Part shown: piece after piece, positions 25,542-34,239 of the stretch
How the letters are laid out: each line of letters begins with the position of its first letter
How positions within the stretch are numbered: position 1 is the first letter of the stretch
NCBI RefSeq assembly: GCF_030812335.1
Contig: NZ_JAUSSN010000004.1
Location: 186,001 to 250,000, forward strand
DNA from: Pseudarthrobacter oxydans
GTDB lineage: Bacteria > Actinomycetota > Actinomycetes > Actinomycetales > Micrococcaceae
DNA length: 64,000 nt
Direction: 5' to 3'
Translations under genes and position numbers: made by a program
Notes under the pieces: generated by a model
Databases searched by the model: none
Told to the model about the DNA's origin: nothing
What the model saw: the letters and a program-made list of their open reading frames with translations, nothing else

Positions 25542-26201
25542 TTAGGTGTTGGGGCTTTGCTCGAGGTCCGCCGCGATCTGTGCGGCTGCCGCGATCACTG
25601 CGGCGCCAAAATCGTGCCCGGGCGACTCCGACACCCTGGGGAGCGGAACGGCGAGGCAGACGCTGGCGAGCAGGCGTCCCCGCACTATGACGGGGGCACT
25701 GACGGAGCCCAGTCCGGGCGTCCGGATACCGGTGGATTCAACCCAGCCGTGCTGTTCGATGCTGGCCAGGGCTTCGGGATCCTCCGCCAGCAGTTTGCCG
25801 CTGGAGCCCGCGGGAAGGGGGAGCCTGGATCCGGACGGCAGCGAGGCCTTCAGCTCATGGTCGCTGTCCACGCTGAGGAGGCAGACGCGCTCGTCCCCGC
25901 GGCGGACCCAGAGCTGGGCGGTCTCCCCGGTGCTGCGTTGGAGTTCGGCCAGCCGGGGCAGGGCTGCCTGCTCCATGGCATTGCGGACGAATCGGTGGCC
26001 CAGCCGGAATTCCCCGGACTCCGTCCGGCGCAGGAATCCGTATTCGACCATGGACAGGGCGAGCCGGTGGGCCGTGGACACCGAAAGCCCCGACCTCTTG
26101 GCCAGTTCGGTGGCCGAGACCGCCTCGCCGTCCACCGCGTCGAGGATGGACGCGACGCGGGCCAGGGTGCGGTTGCTGTTCAGCGCGTCCGGGGAAGTCA
26201 T
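25542..26201 (-). CDS. IclR-family transcriptional regulator
   Basis: A 219-residue regulator with an N-terminal winged helix (ATELAKRSGLSVSTAHRLAL) and a C-terminal effector domain, somewhat short of the usual 240-260 residues. It is transcribed in the same direction as the VOC, CoA-transferase, lyase and transporter genes and probably controls them. The tandem boxes at 28900, before the hydroxylase gene, have IclR-operator character, so it could also act on the aromatic cluster. Confidence 0.82.
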   Translation of the reverse strand: MTSPDALNSNRTLARVASILDAVDGEAVSATELAKRSGLSVSTAHRLALSMVEYGFLRRTESGEFRLGHRFVRNAMEQAALPRLAELQRSTGETAQLWVRRGDERVCLLSVDSDHELKASLPSGSRLPLPAGSSGKLLAEDPEALASIEQHGWVESTGIRTPGLGSVSAPVIVRGRLLASVCLAVPLPRVSESPGHDFGAAVIAAAAQIAADLEQSPNT

Positions 26202-26324
26202 GGTCCCAGCCTAGGAGACAACAGCGCCAGCGGAATGCAAGCCCGGCTGGGGTTCCGGCCCGGCGTGCCCGGCTGGCGACGCTCCCGGCGAAATCCGCTA
26301 CATTCGTCACTGCGTCCCGGGCTG

Positions 26325-26436
26325 GCGACGCTCCCGCCCAGTTACTTGGTGCCGCACCCCGCTCCCACGCCGCAGAACCGCGGGATTCTGCGGGTAGAGG
26401 GCCGTGCGGGAGGAAGTAACTGGGCAGGAGCGTCGC
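26325..26436 (+). repeat. Compound repeat, part B copy 2
   Basis: A hairpin unit with arms GCGACGCTCCCGCCCAGTTAC (26325-26345) and its near complement (26416-26436). A further partial left arm is seen around 26270-26287. The 26202-26881 spacer contains these repeats and no gene. Confidence 0.85.
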
Positions 26437-26536
26437 TACGCCGACGGGAGGGAGCCCCGCGCACGACTTCCTACCCTCGTGTGCAGCCTCGGACGCCGGG
26501 CTCGAGCCGAGATTCGCTGCTGTTCCGGGCAGATGC

Positions 26537-26655
26537 TGCGGTTCCGGGCTGGTGACGCCCGGACGGCCCAGCGCTACGGGAATACCGCGGCGCTGAGCCG
26601 TTGGCTCGTCATGGGATGTTTGCCGCAGCGGAATTGGCCGTGGAAAGGACCGAGC
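26537..26655 (+). repeat. Compound repeat, part A copy 2
   Basis: The second 119-bp A unit, same orientation as 21004-21122 and about 92% identical by eye. The two arm changes in this copy weaken its palindrome relative to copy 1. Confidence 0.85.
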
Positions 26656-26719
26656 GGGGTCAACGCGGGCGGGCTTCGTCACTGCTTCCCGGGCTGGCTT
26701 CGTCCCTGTTTCCGGGCTG

Positions 26720-26831
26720 GCGACGCTCCCGCCCAGTTACCCGGTGCCGCACCGAGACTCCGCCCCGCAGATCCGCGGGATTGCGTGGGCGAAAGGCGGT
26801 GCGGGCGGAAGTAACTGGGCGGGAGCGTCGC
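26720..26831 (+). repeat. Compound repeat, part B copy 3
   Basis: Perfect 21-bp arms (26720-26740 and 26811-26831) form the best hairpin of the three B copies. It follows A copy 2 by 64 bp, repeating the A-B order seen at 21.0-21.3 kb, and ends 50 bp after the hydroxylase stop. Confidence 0.88.
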
Positions 26832-26881
26832 GGCGCCGGCGGGAGGGCTGCACTTCAGCCGCCCGCCGGCCGGATCGGTGC

Positions 26882-28825
26882 TTAGCCCGTGTGGTGCTGG
26901 AGCTCGGGGGCGCGCTTGCCGGCCTGCAGCAGGGGTGCGAAGAACGCGCCGAGTTCCGCTGTCGCCGTGAGCGGCAGCACGTTGGCCACGTACTGGTCGG
27001 GGCGCACCACCACCACCACGCCGCCGCGGTCGAGGCCGCGCAGCTCGAAGATGTCCGCCGCCGGATCGGTGGCGTAGACCTTCTCGTAGTCCGTGAGCTG
27101 GAACGGACCCACCGAAGGCTTGAACACGGCCGGCACGGCGCCGATGTCGATGCTCGTGTGCTCCTGCTGGTAGATCACCTTCACGTCGAACCACGCGTCG
27201 CGGTCGGCCCCCTCAGGGGTTGCGGCGAGCGGCGAGTCCGGCGCGTTCGCGATCCACTCGGCGAACTCGGCGACGGCCGAGCCTGTACCCGGATGCCCCG
27301 AGCCCTGCGCTACCGGCGCCGCGGCGTCGGCGAAGACGTAGATCCGCCACCTGCCGTCCGCCGTGGCGTGGTGGCCGAGGTGCATCGGGTTGGTGTCGCC
27401 GACCCGGACCACGGGTGCGGACTTGAAGCGCTTGCCGACGGGGAAGCCGGTGGCCAGGTCCTGGTGCGTGGCCTCGCCGATGAGCATCGACGGGGTGTAC
27501 TGGGTCATGAATCCGGCCGGGAACTCGGCGGTGCTCACGTAGAAGTCCTCGAGCTCCGAGGGGCTGTTGAACTCCTCGGGCTTCTTCGCCATGAGCGTTG
27601 ACCATTCCTTGTCGAAGTCGATGAGGTTCTTCGCGATGACCTGGCGCTCGGCCGAATACGTGGACAGCAGGCTCTCCGGGCTGCGGCCCTCCAGCACGTG
27701 CCCGAGCTTCCAGCCCAGGTTGAAGCCGTCCTGCATGGAAACGTTCATGCCCTGGCCGGCCTTGGCGCTGTGCGTGTGGCACGCGTCGCCGGTGATGAAC
27801 ACACGCGGCGTGCGGGTGCCCTGCTGCTCCGGCAGAACGTCGTCGAACCTGTCAGTGAGGCGGTGCGCGACCTCGTACACGCTGTTCCAGGCGACGTTGC
27901 GGACGTCGAGCGTGTAGGGGTGCAGGATCTCGTTGGCCTGGGCGATGATCTGCTCGATGGTGGTGCTGCGCACGGCGCCCTTGTCCTCCTTGTCGACCTC
28001 GCCGAGGTCGACGTACATGCGGAAGAGGTGGCCGCCCTCGCGCGGGATCAGCAGGATGCTGCCGCCGGTGCCGGACTGGATCGCGCACTTGGTGCGGATG
28101 TCCGGGAAGTCGGTGACGGCGAGGACGTCCATGACGCCCCAGGCGTGGTTGGCCTGGTCGCCGGCGAGGGTGCAGCCGATCGCGTCCCGGACCTTGCTCC
28201 TGGCGCCGTCCGCGCCGACGACGTACTTGGCCCGCACGGTGCGCTCCCGGCCGGCGTCGGGGCCGGCGGTGTGCAGGAGGGTGACGGTGACGGGGTACTC
28301 CGCGCCGTCGTCGACCTCGAGGCTCCGGAACTCAAAGCCGTAGTCGGGGGCCATGCGGGTGGGCGCGTTGGCCATGAACTCGGCAAAGTAGTCCAGCACG
28401 CGGGCCTGGTTGACGATGAGGTGCGGGAACTCGCTGATGCCGGTGGTGTCGTCCTTGGCGCGGGCGGCGCGGACGATCTTGGACGGGTCGGCTGGGTCCG
28501 GCTTCCAGAAGGCCATCTCGGTGATGCGGTACGCCTCGGCGATGATCCGCTCGGCGAAACCGAAGGCCTGGAAGGTCTCGACACTGCGGGCCTGGATGCC
28601 GTCGGCCTGGCCGATGGGCAGGCGCCCGCCGCGGCGCTCCACGATCCGGGTGGTGACGCCCGGGAACTGGGACAATTGGGCGGCGGCGACGATGCCCGCG
28701 GGGCCCGTGCCCACAATGAGCACGTCGACCTCGTCGGGAAGGTCTGTGGGCCGGTCGATGCCGACGCCGGCGGCGGGCTGGACTCGCGGGTCACCGGATA
28801 CGTAACCGTGGTGGTGGAACTGCAC
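26882..28825 (-). CDS. FAD aromatic hydroxylase (phenol/3-hydroxybenzoate type)
   Basis: A 647-residue single-component flavoprotein hydroxylase. It has the FAD motif GTGPAG (39-44), the NADPH/FAD motif VVGADGARSKVRDAIG, the ribityl motif FITGDACHTHSAKAGQGMN (about 355) and a C-terminal thioredoxin-like domain of the phenol hydroxylase class. Its overall sequence resembles 3-hydroxybenzoate 4-monooxygenase. It is divergent from the homoprotocatechuate genes, so its likely role is to hydroxylate 3- or 4-hydroxyphenylacetate to 3,4-dihydroxyphenylacetate in place of two-component HpaBC. The substrate is an inference from context. Confidence 0.82.
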   Translation of the reverse strand: MQFHHHGYVSGDPRVQPAAGVGIDRPTDLPDEVDVLIVGTGPAGIVAAAQLSQFPGVTTRIVERRGGRLPIGQADGIQARSVETFQAFGFAERIIAEAYRITEMAFWKPDPADPSKIVRAARAKDDTTGISEFPHLIVNQARVLDYFAEFMANAPTRMAPDYGFEFRSLEVDDGAEYPVTVTLLHTAGPDAGRERTVRAKYVVGADGARSKVRDAIGCTLAGDQANHAWGVMDVLAVTDFPDIRTKCAIQSGTGGSILLIPREGGHLFRMYVDLGEVDKEDKGAVRSTTIEQIIAQANEILHPYTLDVRNVAWNSVYEVAHRLTDRFDDVLPEQQGTRTPRVFITGDACHTHSAKAGQGMNVSMQDGFNLGWKLGHVLEGRSPESLLSTYSAERQVIAKNLIDFDKEWSTLMAKKPEEFNSPSELEDFYVSTAEFPAGFMTQYTPSMLIGEATHQDLATGFPVGKRFKSAPVVRVGDTNPMHLGHHATADGRWRIYVFADAAAPVAQGSGHPGTGSAVAEFAEWIANAPDSPLAATPEGADRDAWFDVKVIYQQEHTSIDIGAVPAVFKPSVGPFQLTDYEKVYATDPAADIFELRGLDRGGVVVVVRPDQYVANVLPLTATAELGAFFAPLLQAGKRAPELQHHTG

Positions 28826-28899
28826 GGGCTTTCCTCACTTCGTTGTGGGCACTGCGCGGGTGGCACTTCGCCGGGCGGCTTCCGCCGCCGTCGCTGAGT

Positions 28900-28935
28900 G
28901 TTCGATAATAGAACGTGACGTTCAATAATAGAATT
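28900..28935. promoter_or_regulatory. Tandem 20-bp operator boxes before hydroxylase
   Basis: GTTCGATAATAGAAC (28900-28914) and GTTCAATAATAGAAT (28920-28934) repeat with an exact 20-bp period, each with a TTC..GAA dyad. They lie 75-110 nt upstream of the hydroxylase start. The two-turn spacing fits a dimer pair of an IclR-type regulator. Confidence 0.6.
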
Positions 28936-29008
28936 TCCGTCTTCTCCAAAACTGTACGCAGATATGACGTGGGTTACAAGCGCTCATCAAATCGGCCGGA
29001 TCCGGGGG

Positions 29009-29056
29009 TTGACGATCCGCGGTTCCTGGGCAATAGTCTTCGTATACGATTTCGTA
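29009..29056 (+). promoter_or_regulatory. Promoter and GntR-type operator of hpa operon
   Basis: A -35 TTGACG (29009-29014) and -10 AATAGT (29032-29037) are separated by 17 bp. Immediately downstream is a perfect palindrome TCGTATACGA (29040-29049) overlapping TACGATTTCGTA (29045-29056). Its position suits repression by the GntR protein encoded two genes on. Confidence 0.6.
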
Positions 29057-29074
29057 CTCGATGAGGAGTCATTC

Positions 29075-30664
29075 TTGGAACAGGTCACGGACCACACCCT
29101 GGCAGCGGCCCGCAAGGTCATCGCGGTGCACATCAACTATCCCAGCCGGGCAGCCCAGCGCGGCCGCACCCCCGAACAGCCCTCGTACTTCCTGAAGCCC
29201 TCCTCGTCCCTGGCCCTCAGCGGCTCGACCGTGGAGCGCCCGGCCGGCTGCGAACTCCTCGGCTACGAAGGCGAAATCGCGCTGATCATCGGAAAGCCCG
29301 CCCGCCGCGTGGGCATCGAGGACGCCTGGAACCACGTCGAATGGGTCACCGCGTCCAACGACCTCGGCGTGTACGACCTTCGCTGGGCTGACAAGGGCTC
29401 CAACCTCCGTTCCAAGGGCGGCGACGGCTTCACCCCCGTGGGCCCGGGACTGATCGCCGCGGACGCCGTGGACCCCGCCGGCCTGCGGATCCGCACCTGG
29501 CACAACGGCGAACTGGTCCAGGACGACACCACCAGTGACCTGCTCTTCCCCTTCGCCCGCCTGGTCGCCGACCTGTCCCAGCTGCTCACGCTCGAAGAGG
29601 GCGACATCATCCTCACCGGCACCCCCGCCGGGGCATCTGTCGCCAAGCCGGGCGACGTCGTCGAGGTTGAGGTCAGCACTGCCGGCGTCAGCACCGGCAG
29701 CGTCAGCACTGAGGGCACGACGGCGGGTGGCGGCGCCGGCGGCGGCCTCACCACGGGCCGGCTAGTCACCCTGGTGGCGGAGGGCACGACGCCGTTCGGC
29801 GACTTCGGCGCGCAGCCCCGGACCGATGACCTGCAGCGGGAGGAGGCCTACGGCTCCCGCGCGGCGGCCGGGCTTCCCGCGGCTGAGCATGTCCCCTCGG
29901 AAGAGGCGCCGGACGCCGCCGAGCCGGTAGCCGAGGCGCCGGCGGCCGCCGTCGTGCCTGTCCTGACCCCGGAGCTGAAGGCCAAACTGGAAAGCGTCTG
30001 CACGGCCACCCTGTCTTCGCAGCTGCGCAAGCGCGGCCTGAACAACGTCAGCATCGACGGGCTGACCTCCACCCGTCCCGAGAAGCGGATCGTGGGCCTG
30101 GCCCGGACCCTGCGCTACGTGCCCAACCGCGAGGACCTCTTCAAGACCCACGGCGGGGGCTTCAACGCCCAGAAGAAGGCCATCGACTCCGTCAACGAGG
30201 GTGAGATCCTGGTGATGGAGGCGCGCGGCGAGAAGGGCACGGGCACCATCGGCGATATCCTGGCACTCCGCGCCCAGGTCCGCGGCGCCGCGGCCATCAT
30301 CACCGACGGCGGCGTCCGGGACTTCTCCGCCGTCGCCGCAATGGACATGCCCACCTACTACGCCAACCCGCACCCCGCCGTGCTGGGGCGCCGGCACATC
30401 CCGTGGGACACGGACATCACCATCGCCTGCGGCGGCACCACCGTGCAGCCCGGGGACATCATCGTCGCCGACGCGGACGGCATCCTGGTGATCCCGCCGG
30501 CGCTGGCCGCGGAGCTCGCGGACGACTCGATCGCCCAGGAGCGCGAGGAGGCCTTCATCACCGAGATGGTGCAGCAGGGCCACAGCGTGGACGGGCTCTA
30601 CCCGCTGAACGCCGAGTGGCGGGCGCGGTACGTGAACTGGGAAGCCGGCAAAGCCAATGAATGA
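29075..30664 (+). CDS. hpaG: HpaG-type FAH domain fused to RraA-like domain
   Basis: A protein of about 529 residues made of two enzymes. Residues 1-265 are a fumarylacetoacetate-hydrolase fold like HpaG (LLGYEGEIALIIGKPARR, ASNDLGVYDLRWADKGSNL, DIILTGTPAG). A Gly/Thr-rich insertion interrupts its end, then an Ala/Pro/Glu linker. The last 210 residues are RraA-like (TIGDILALRAQVRGAAAI, then TDGGVRDFSAVAAMDMP), the group with HMG-aldolase and oxaloacetate decarboxylase activity. The TTG start at 29075 has GAGGAG 6 nt upstream. The FAH part should isomerise, and the fused part may decarboxylate, the homoprotocatechuate ring-cleavage product. Confidence 0.83.
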   Translation: MEQVTDHTLAAARKVIAVHINYPSRAAQRGRTPEQPSYFLKPSSSLALSGSTVERPAGCELLGYEGEIALIIGKPARRVGIEDAWNHVEWVTASNDLGVYDLRWADKGSNLRSKGGDGFTPVGPGLIAADAVDPAGLRIRTWHNGELVQDDTTSDLLFPFARLVADLSQLLTLEEGDIILTGTPAGASVAKPGDVVEVEVSTAGVSTGSVSTEGTTAGGGAGGGLTTGRLVTLVAEGTTPFGDFGAQPRTDDLQREEAYGSRAAAGLPAAEHVPSEEAPDAAEPVAEAPAAAVVPVLTPELKAKLESVCTATLSSQLRKRGLNNVSIDGLTSTRPEKRIVGLARTLRYVPNREDLFKTHGGGFNAQKKAIDSVNEGEILVMEARGEKGTGTIGDILALRAQVRGAAAIITDGGVRDFSAVAAMDMPTYYANPHPAVLGRRHIPWDTDITIACGGTTVQPGDIIVADADGILVIPPALAAELADDSIAQEREEAFITEMVQQGHSVDGLYPLNAEWRARYVNWEAGKANE

Positions 30665-31400
30665 CACCGCACCTGCCCTGGGCACGAACACTGCCACCCC
30701 GGCCGCCCCTCGCGCAGTCTCGCCCGCCCCGGTCACCCACACCGCCAGCAAGTCCGAGCAGGCCTACGCGGCCGTCAAGGCCCGGATCGTGGACGGGAGC
30801 TACTCCCCCGGCTACCGGCTGGTCCTGGCCAAGATCGCCGAGGACCTGGGCGTCAGTGTGGTGCCGGTCCGCGAGGCCATCCGGCGGCTCGAGGCCGAGG
30901 GCCTGGTGAAGTTCGAGCGGAACGTCGGAGCCACCGTCGCCGGGATCGACCCCACCGAGTACCTCTACACGATGCAGACCCTCAGCATCGTCGAGGGCGC
31001 CGCCACGGCCCTGTCCGCTCCCCTGATCGGGCCGGCCGACGTGGCCCGGGCCCGGGCCGTCAACGCCGAGATGCGCGAATGCCTGGAGCACTTCGACCCG
31101 GTCCGGTTCACCCGGCTCAACCAGGACTTCCACAGCATCCTGTTCGAGCACTGCCCCAACCCGCACATCCTGGACCTGGTCCACCGGGGCTGGAACCGGC
31201 TGGCGTCGCTGCGGTCCTCCACGTTCCGCTTCGTCCCCCGCCGCGCCCACGAATCGGTGGACGAACACGAGGCCCTGCTGCGGCTCATCGAGTCCGCCGC
31301 CGACGCCGACGTGATCGAAAAAGCCGCCCGCCTGCACCGCTCCGCCACCCTGGACGCCTACCTCGCCCAAAGCAACGCGGGGTCAGTCAGCGCCCGCTAA
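30657..31400 (+). CDS. GntR-family (FCD) regulator of hpa genes
   Basis: A 247-residue regulator with a Thr/Ala/Pro-rich N-terminal tail of about 30 residues, a winged helix (YAAVKARIVDGSYSPGYRLV, then SVVPVREAIRRLEAEGLV) and a C-terminal FCD effector domain with His/Asp residues typical of metal-dependent acid sensors (LNQDFHSILFEH, HEALLRLI). The start overlaps the hpaG-rraA stop by 8 bp. It likely represses the operon through the TCGTATACGA site at 29040 and is released by a pathway intermediate. Confidence 0.85.
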   Translation: MNDTAPALGTNTATPAAPRAVSPAPVTHTASKSEQAYAAVKARIVDGSYSPGYRLVLAKIAEDLGVSVVPVREAIRRLEAEGLVKFERNVGATVAGIDPTEYLYTMQTLSIVEGAATALSAPLIGPADVARARAVNAEMRECLEHFDPVRFTRLNQDFHSILFEHCPNPHILDLVHRGWNRLASLRSSTFRFVPRRAHESVDEHEALLRLIESAADADVIEKAARLHRSATLDAYLAQSNAGSVSAR

Positions 31401-31492
31401 GGGCCCCCCGCACCGGCCATACGTGACCCCGCGCTGCAGCAATCAGCGCCGCCATATCCGTTCAGAAGTTCAGTTGTTCAGTAAGGAAAACA

Positions 31493-33007
31493 ATGACGTT
31501 CACTGCCCCTGAGACCGCCACCCACTACGTCCCGCAGGACCTCACCACGCACATCCAGCACTACATCAACGGCGAATTCGTCGACTCGGTCAGCGGCAAG
31601 ACCTTCGATGTCCTGGATCCGGTGTCCAACACCAACTACGCCACCGCCGCGGCCGGCCAGAAAGAGGACATCGACCTCGCCGTCGCCGCCGCCCGCGAAG
31701 CGTTCACCAACGGCCCGTGGCCGAAGATGAAGCCGCGGGAACGCGCCCGCATCCTGAACAGGATCGCCGACGCCGTCGAAGCCCAGGAGGCCCGGCTCGC
31801 CGAGCTCGAAACGTTCGACACCGGCCTGCCGATCACCCAGGCCAAGGGCCAGGCGCTCCGGGCGGCGGAGAATTTCCGCTTCTTCGCGGACCTGATTGTG
31901 GCGCAGTTCGACGACGCCATGAAGGTCCCCGGCGCGCAGATCAACTACGTGAACCGCAAGCCGATCGGCGTCGCGGGCCTCATCACCCCATGGAACACCC
32001 CCTTCATGCTCGAATCCTGGAAGCTGGCCCCCGCGCTGGCCACCGGCAACACCGTGGTCCTCAAGCCGGCCGAGTTCACCCCGCTCTCCGCCTCGCTCTG
32101 GGCGCAGATCTTCAAGGACGCCGGCCTGCCCGACGGTGTCTTCAACCTGGTCAACGGCCTCGGCGAGGAAGCCGGCGACGCGCTGGTGAAGCACCCGGAC
32201 GTGCCGCTGATCTCCTTCACCGGCGAGACCACCACCGGGCAGACCATCTTCCGCAACGCCGCGGAGAACCTCAAGGGCCTGTCGATGGAGCTCGGCGGGA
32301 AGTCACCGTGCGTGGTGTTCGCCGACGCCGACCTGGACGCCGCGATCGACTCGGCCCTGTTCGGGGTCTTCTCGCTCAACGGCGAGCGCTGCACCGCCGG
32401 GTCACGGATCCTGGTGGAGCGCGCCGTATACGAGGAATTCTGCGAGAAGTACGCCGCCCGGGCCAAAAACATCGTCGTCGGTGACCCGCACGACCCGAAG
32501 ACGGAGGTCGGTGCCCTGGTGCACCCGGAGCACTACGCCAAGGTGGCCTCCTACGTGGAGATCGGCAAGACCGAGGGCCGGCTGCTGGCCGGCGGCGGGC
32601 GCCCGGAGCACTTGCCGGAAGGCAACTACATCGCGCCCACCGTGTTCGCCGACGTCGCCCCCGACGCGCGGATCTTCCAGGAGGAGATCTTCGGCCCCGT
32701 CGTCGCGATCACCGCGTTCGACAGCGACGAGGAAGCCCTCGCCCTGGCGAACAACACCAAGTACGGGCTGGCGGCGTACATCTGGACCCAGAACCTGACC
32801 CGGGCGCACAACTTCTCGCAGAACGTCGAGGCCGGAATGGTCTGGCTCAACAGCCACAACGTCCGTGACCTGCGCACGCCCTTCGGCGGGGTCAAGTCCT
32901 CCGGGCTCGGCCATGAGGGCGGCTACCGGTCCATCGACTTCTACACCGACCAGCAGGCCGTCCACATCACCCTCGGCACCGTCCACACCCCGAAGTTCGG
33001 CGCCTAG
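31493..33007 (+). CDS. hpaE: 5-carboxymethyl-2-hydroxymuconate semialdehyde dehydrogenase
   Basis: A 504-residue NAD-dependent aldehyde dehydrogenase. Catalytic residues are E266 (ELGGKSP) and C300 (GERCTAGSR). The C-terminal segment VRDLRTPFGGVKSSGLGHEG is characteristic of HpaE. It oxidises the semialdehyde formed by HpaD to 5-carboxymethyl-2-hydroxymuconate. AAGGA lies before the ATG. It is separated from the GntR gene by 92 nt and followed by a palindromic repeat. Confidence 0.92.
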   Translation: MTFTAPETATHYVPQDLTTHIQHYINGEFVDSVSGKTFDVLDPVSNTNYATAAAGQKEDIDLAVAAAREAFTNGPWPKMKPRERARILNRIADAVEAQEARLAELETFDTGLPITQAKGQALRAAENFRFFADLIVAQFDDAMKVPGAQINYVNRKPIGVAGLITPWNTPFMLESWKLAPALATGNTVVLKPAEFTPLSASLWAQIFKDAGLPDGVFNLVNGLGEEAGDALVKHPDVPLISFTGETTTGQTIFRNAAENLKGLSMELGGKSPCVVFADADLDAAIDSALFGVFSLNGERCTAGSRILVERAVYEEFCEKYAARAKNIVVGDPHDPKTEVGALVHPEHYAKVASYVEIGKTEGRLLAGGGRPEHLPEGNYIAPTVFADVAPDARIFQEEIFGPVVAITAFDSDEEALALANNTKYGLAAYIWTQNLTRAHNFSQNVEAGMVWLNSHNVRDLRTPFGGVKSSGLGHEGGYRSIDFYTDQQAVHITLGTVHTPKFGA

Positions 33008-33073
33008 CCCAACTGGCTCGCACTTGCGGCCGTTATGAGGTTCCAAAACGGCACTTACTGCGAGTCAGTTGGG
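33008..33073. repeat. Palindromic repeat after hpaE (R2)
   Basis: An imperfect inverted repeat spans 66 bp: outer arms CCCAACTGGCTCGCA and TGCGAGTCAGTTGGG, with an inner CGTTATGAGGTTCCAAAACG. It begins directly after the hpaE stop codon and may act as an attenuator within the hpa operon. Confidence 0.7.
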
Positions 33074-33151
33074 TGGCGACGCAGCCGCCCCAGCCGGCCC
33101 GCCGTCGTCGTACCCTAACCACTGCCCCCTCCTCGACGAAGAGAGAACACC

Positions 33152-34237
33152 ATGAGCAACATCATCCCCAAGCCCTCGGTCCCCGCCCCGGACATTGTCC
33201 GCTGCGCCTACATGGAGATTGTGGTCACCGACCTGGCCAAGTCCCGCGAGTTCTACGTGGACCTGCTCGGCCTGCACGTGACCGAGGAGGACGAGAACAA
33301 CATCTACCTGCGCTCCCTGGAGGAGTTCATCCACCACAACCTGGTGCTGCGGAAGGGACCCATCGCCGCCGTCGCCGCGTTCGCGTACCGGGTGAAGTCC
33401 CCTGCCGAGGTCGACGCCGCCGAGGCGTACTACAAGGAACTCGGCTGCCGCACGGAACGCCGCAAGGGCGGATTCACCAAGGGCATCGGCGACTCCGTCC
33501 GCGTCGAGGACCCGCTGGGCTTCCCCTACGAGTTCTTCTACGACGTGGAGCATGTCGAACGCCTCACCCAGCGCTATGACCTGTACTCCGCCGGCGAACT
33601 GGTCCGGCTGGACCACTTCAACCAGGTCACCCCGGATGTCCCGCGGGGGCGGAAGTACCTCGAGGACCTGGGCTTCCGGGTCTCGGAGGACATCCAGGAT
33701 TCCGACGGCGTCACGTACGCGGTCTGGATGCACCGGAAGCAGACCGTGCACGACACGGCCCTGACCGGCGGCAACGGCCCGCGCATGCACCACGTCGCGT
33801 TCGCCACGCACGAGAAGCACAACATCATCCAGATCTGCGACAAGATGGGCGCGCTGCGCATCTCCGACCGGATCGAACGCGGCCCCGGACGCCACGGCGT
33901 CTCCAACGCGTTCTACCTCTACATCCTCGATCCGGACGGCCACCGCATCGAGATCTACACCCAGGACTACTACACCGGCGACCCGGACAACCCGGTCATC
34001 ACCTGGGATGTGCACGATAACCAGCGCCGCGACTGGTGGGGCAACCCCGTCGTCCCGTCCTGGTACACCGAGGCCTCCCTGGTCCTGGACCTCGACGGGA
34101 ACCCGCAGCCCGTCGTCGTGCGTGAGGAAAAGTCCGAGATGGCCGTAACCGTGGGGGCCGACGGGTTCTCCTATACGCGCAAGGACGGGTCCCCCGACGG
34201 GGACCGGACCGGTTTCAAGCTCGGGGCGCAGCTGTAG
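33152..34237 (+). CDS. hpaD: Homoprotocatechuate 2,3-dioxygenase
   Basis: A 361-residue extradiol dioxygenase of the VOC fold that opens the ring of 3,4-dihydroxyphenylacetate. Every known active-site residue is at its published position: metal ligands H155, H214 and E267, acid/base H200 and Y257. Stretches such as RMHHVAFATHEKHNIIQICD look the same as I recall for Brevibacterium fuscum HPCD and Arthrobacter globiformis MndD. Those two use Fe and Mn respectively, with the same ligands, so the metal cannot be told. It precedes hpaH by 2 nt. Confidence 0.96.
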   Translation: MSNIIPKPSVPAPDIVRCAYMEIVVTDLAKSREFYVDLLGLHVTEEDENNIYLRSLEEFIHHNLVLRKGPIAAVAAFAYRVKSPAEVDAAEAYYKELGCRTERRKGGFTKGIGDSVRVEDPLGFPYEFFYDVEHVERLTQRYDLYSAGELVRLDHFNQVTPDVPRGRKYLEDLGFRVSEDIQDSDGVTYAVWMHRKQTVHDTALTGGNGPRMHHVAFATHEKHNIIQICDKMGALRISDRIERGPGRHGVSNAFYLYILDPDGHRIEIYTQDYYTGDPDNPVITWDVHDNQRRDWWGNPVVPSWYTEASLVLDLDGNPQPVVVREEKSEMAVTVGADGFSYTRKDGSPDGDRTGFKLGAQL

Positions 34238-34239
34238 CC

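Noticed and set aside
21004..26831. Insertion sequence or transposon ends at the compound repeats
   Set aside because: The repeats are direct, internally palindromic and without any transposase gene or target duplication that I can see, so I report them only as repeats.
27698..28897. 399-codon frame opposite the aromatic hydroxylase
   Set aside because: It is a high-GC shadow; the opposite strand encodes a full flavoprotein with all motifs.
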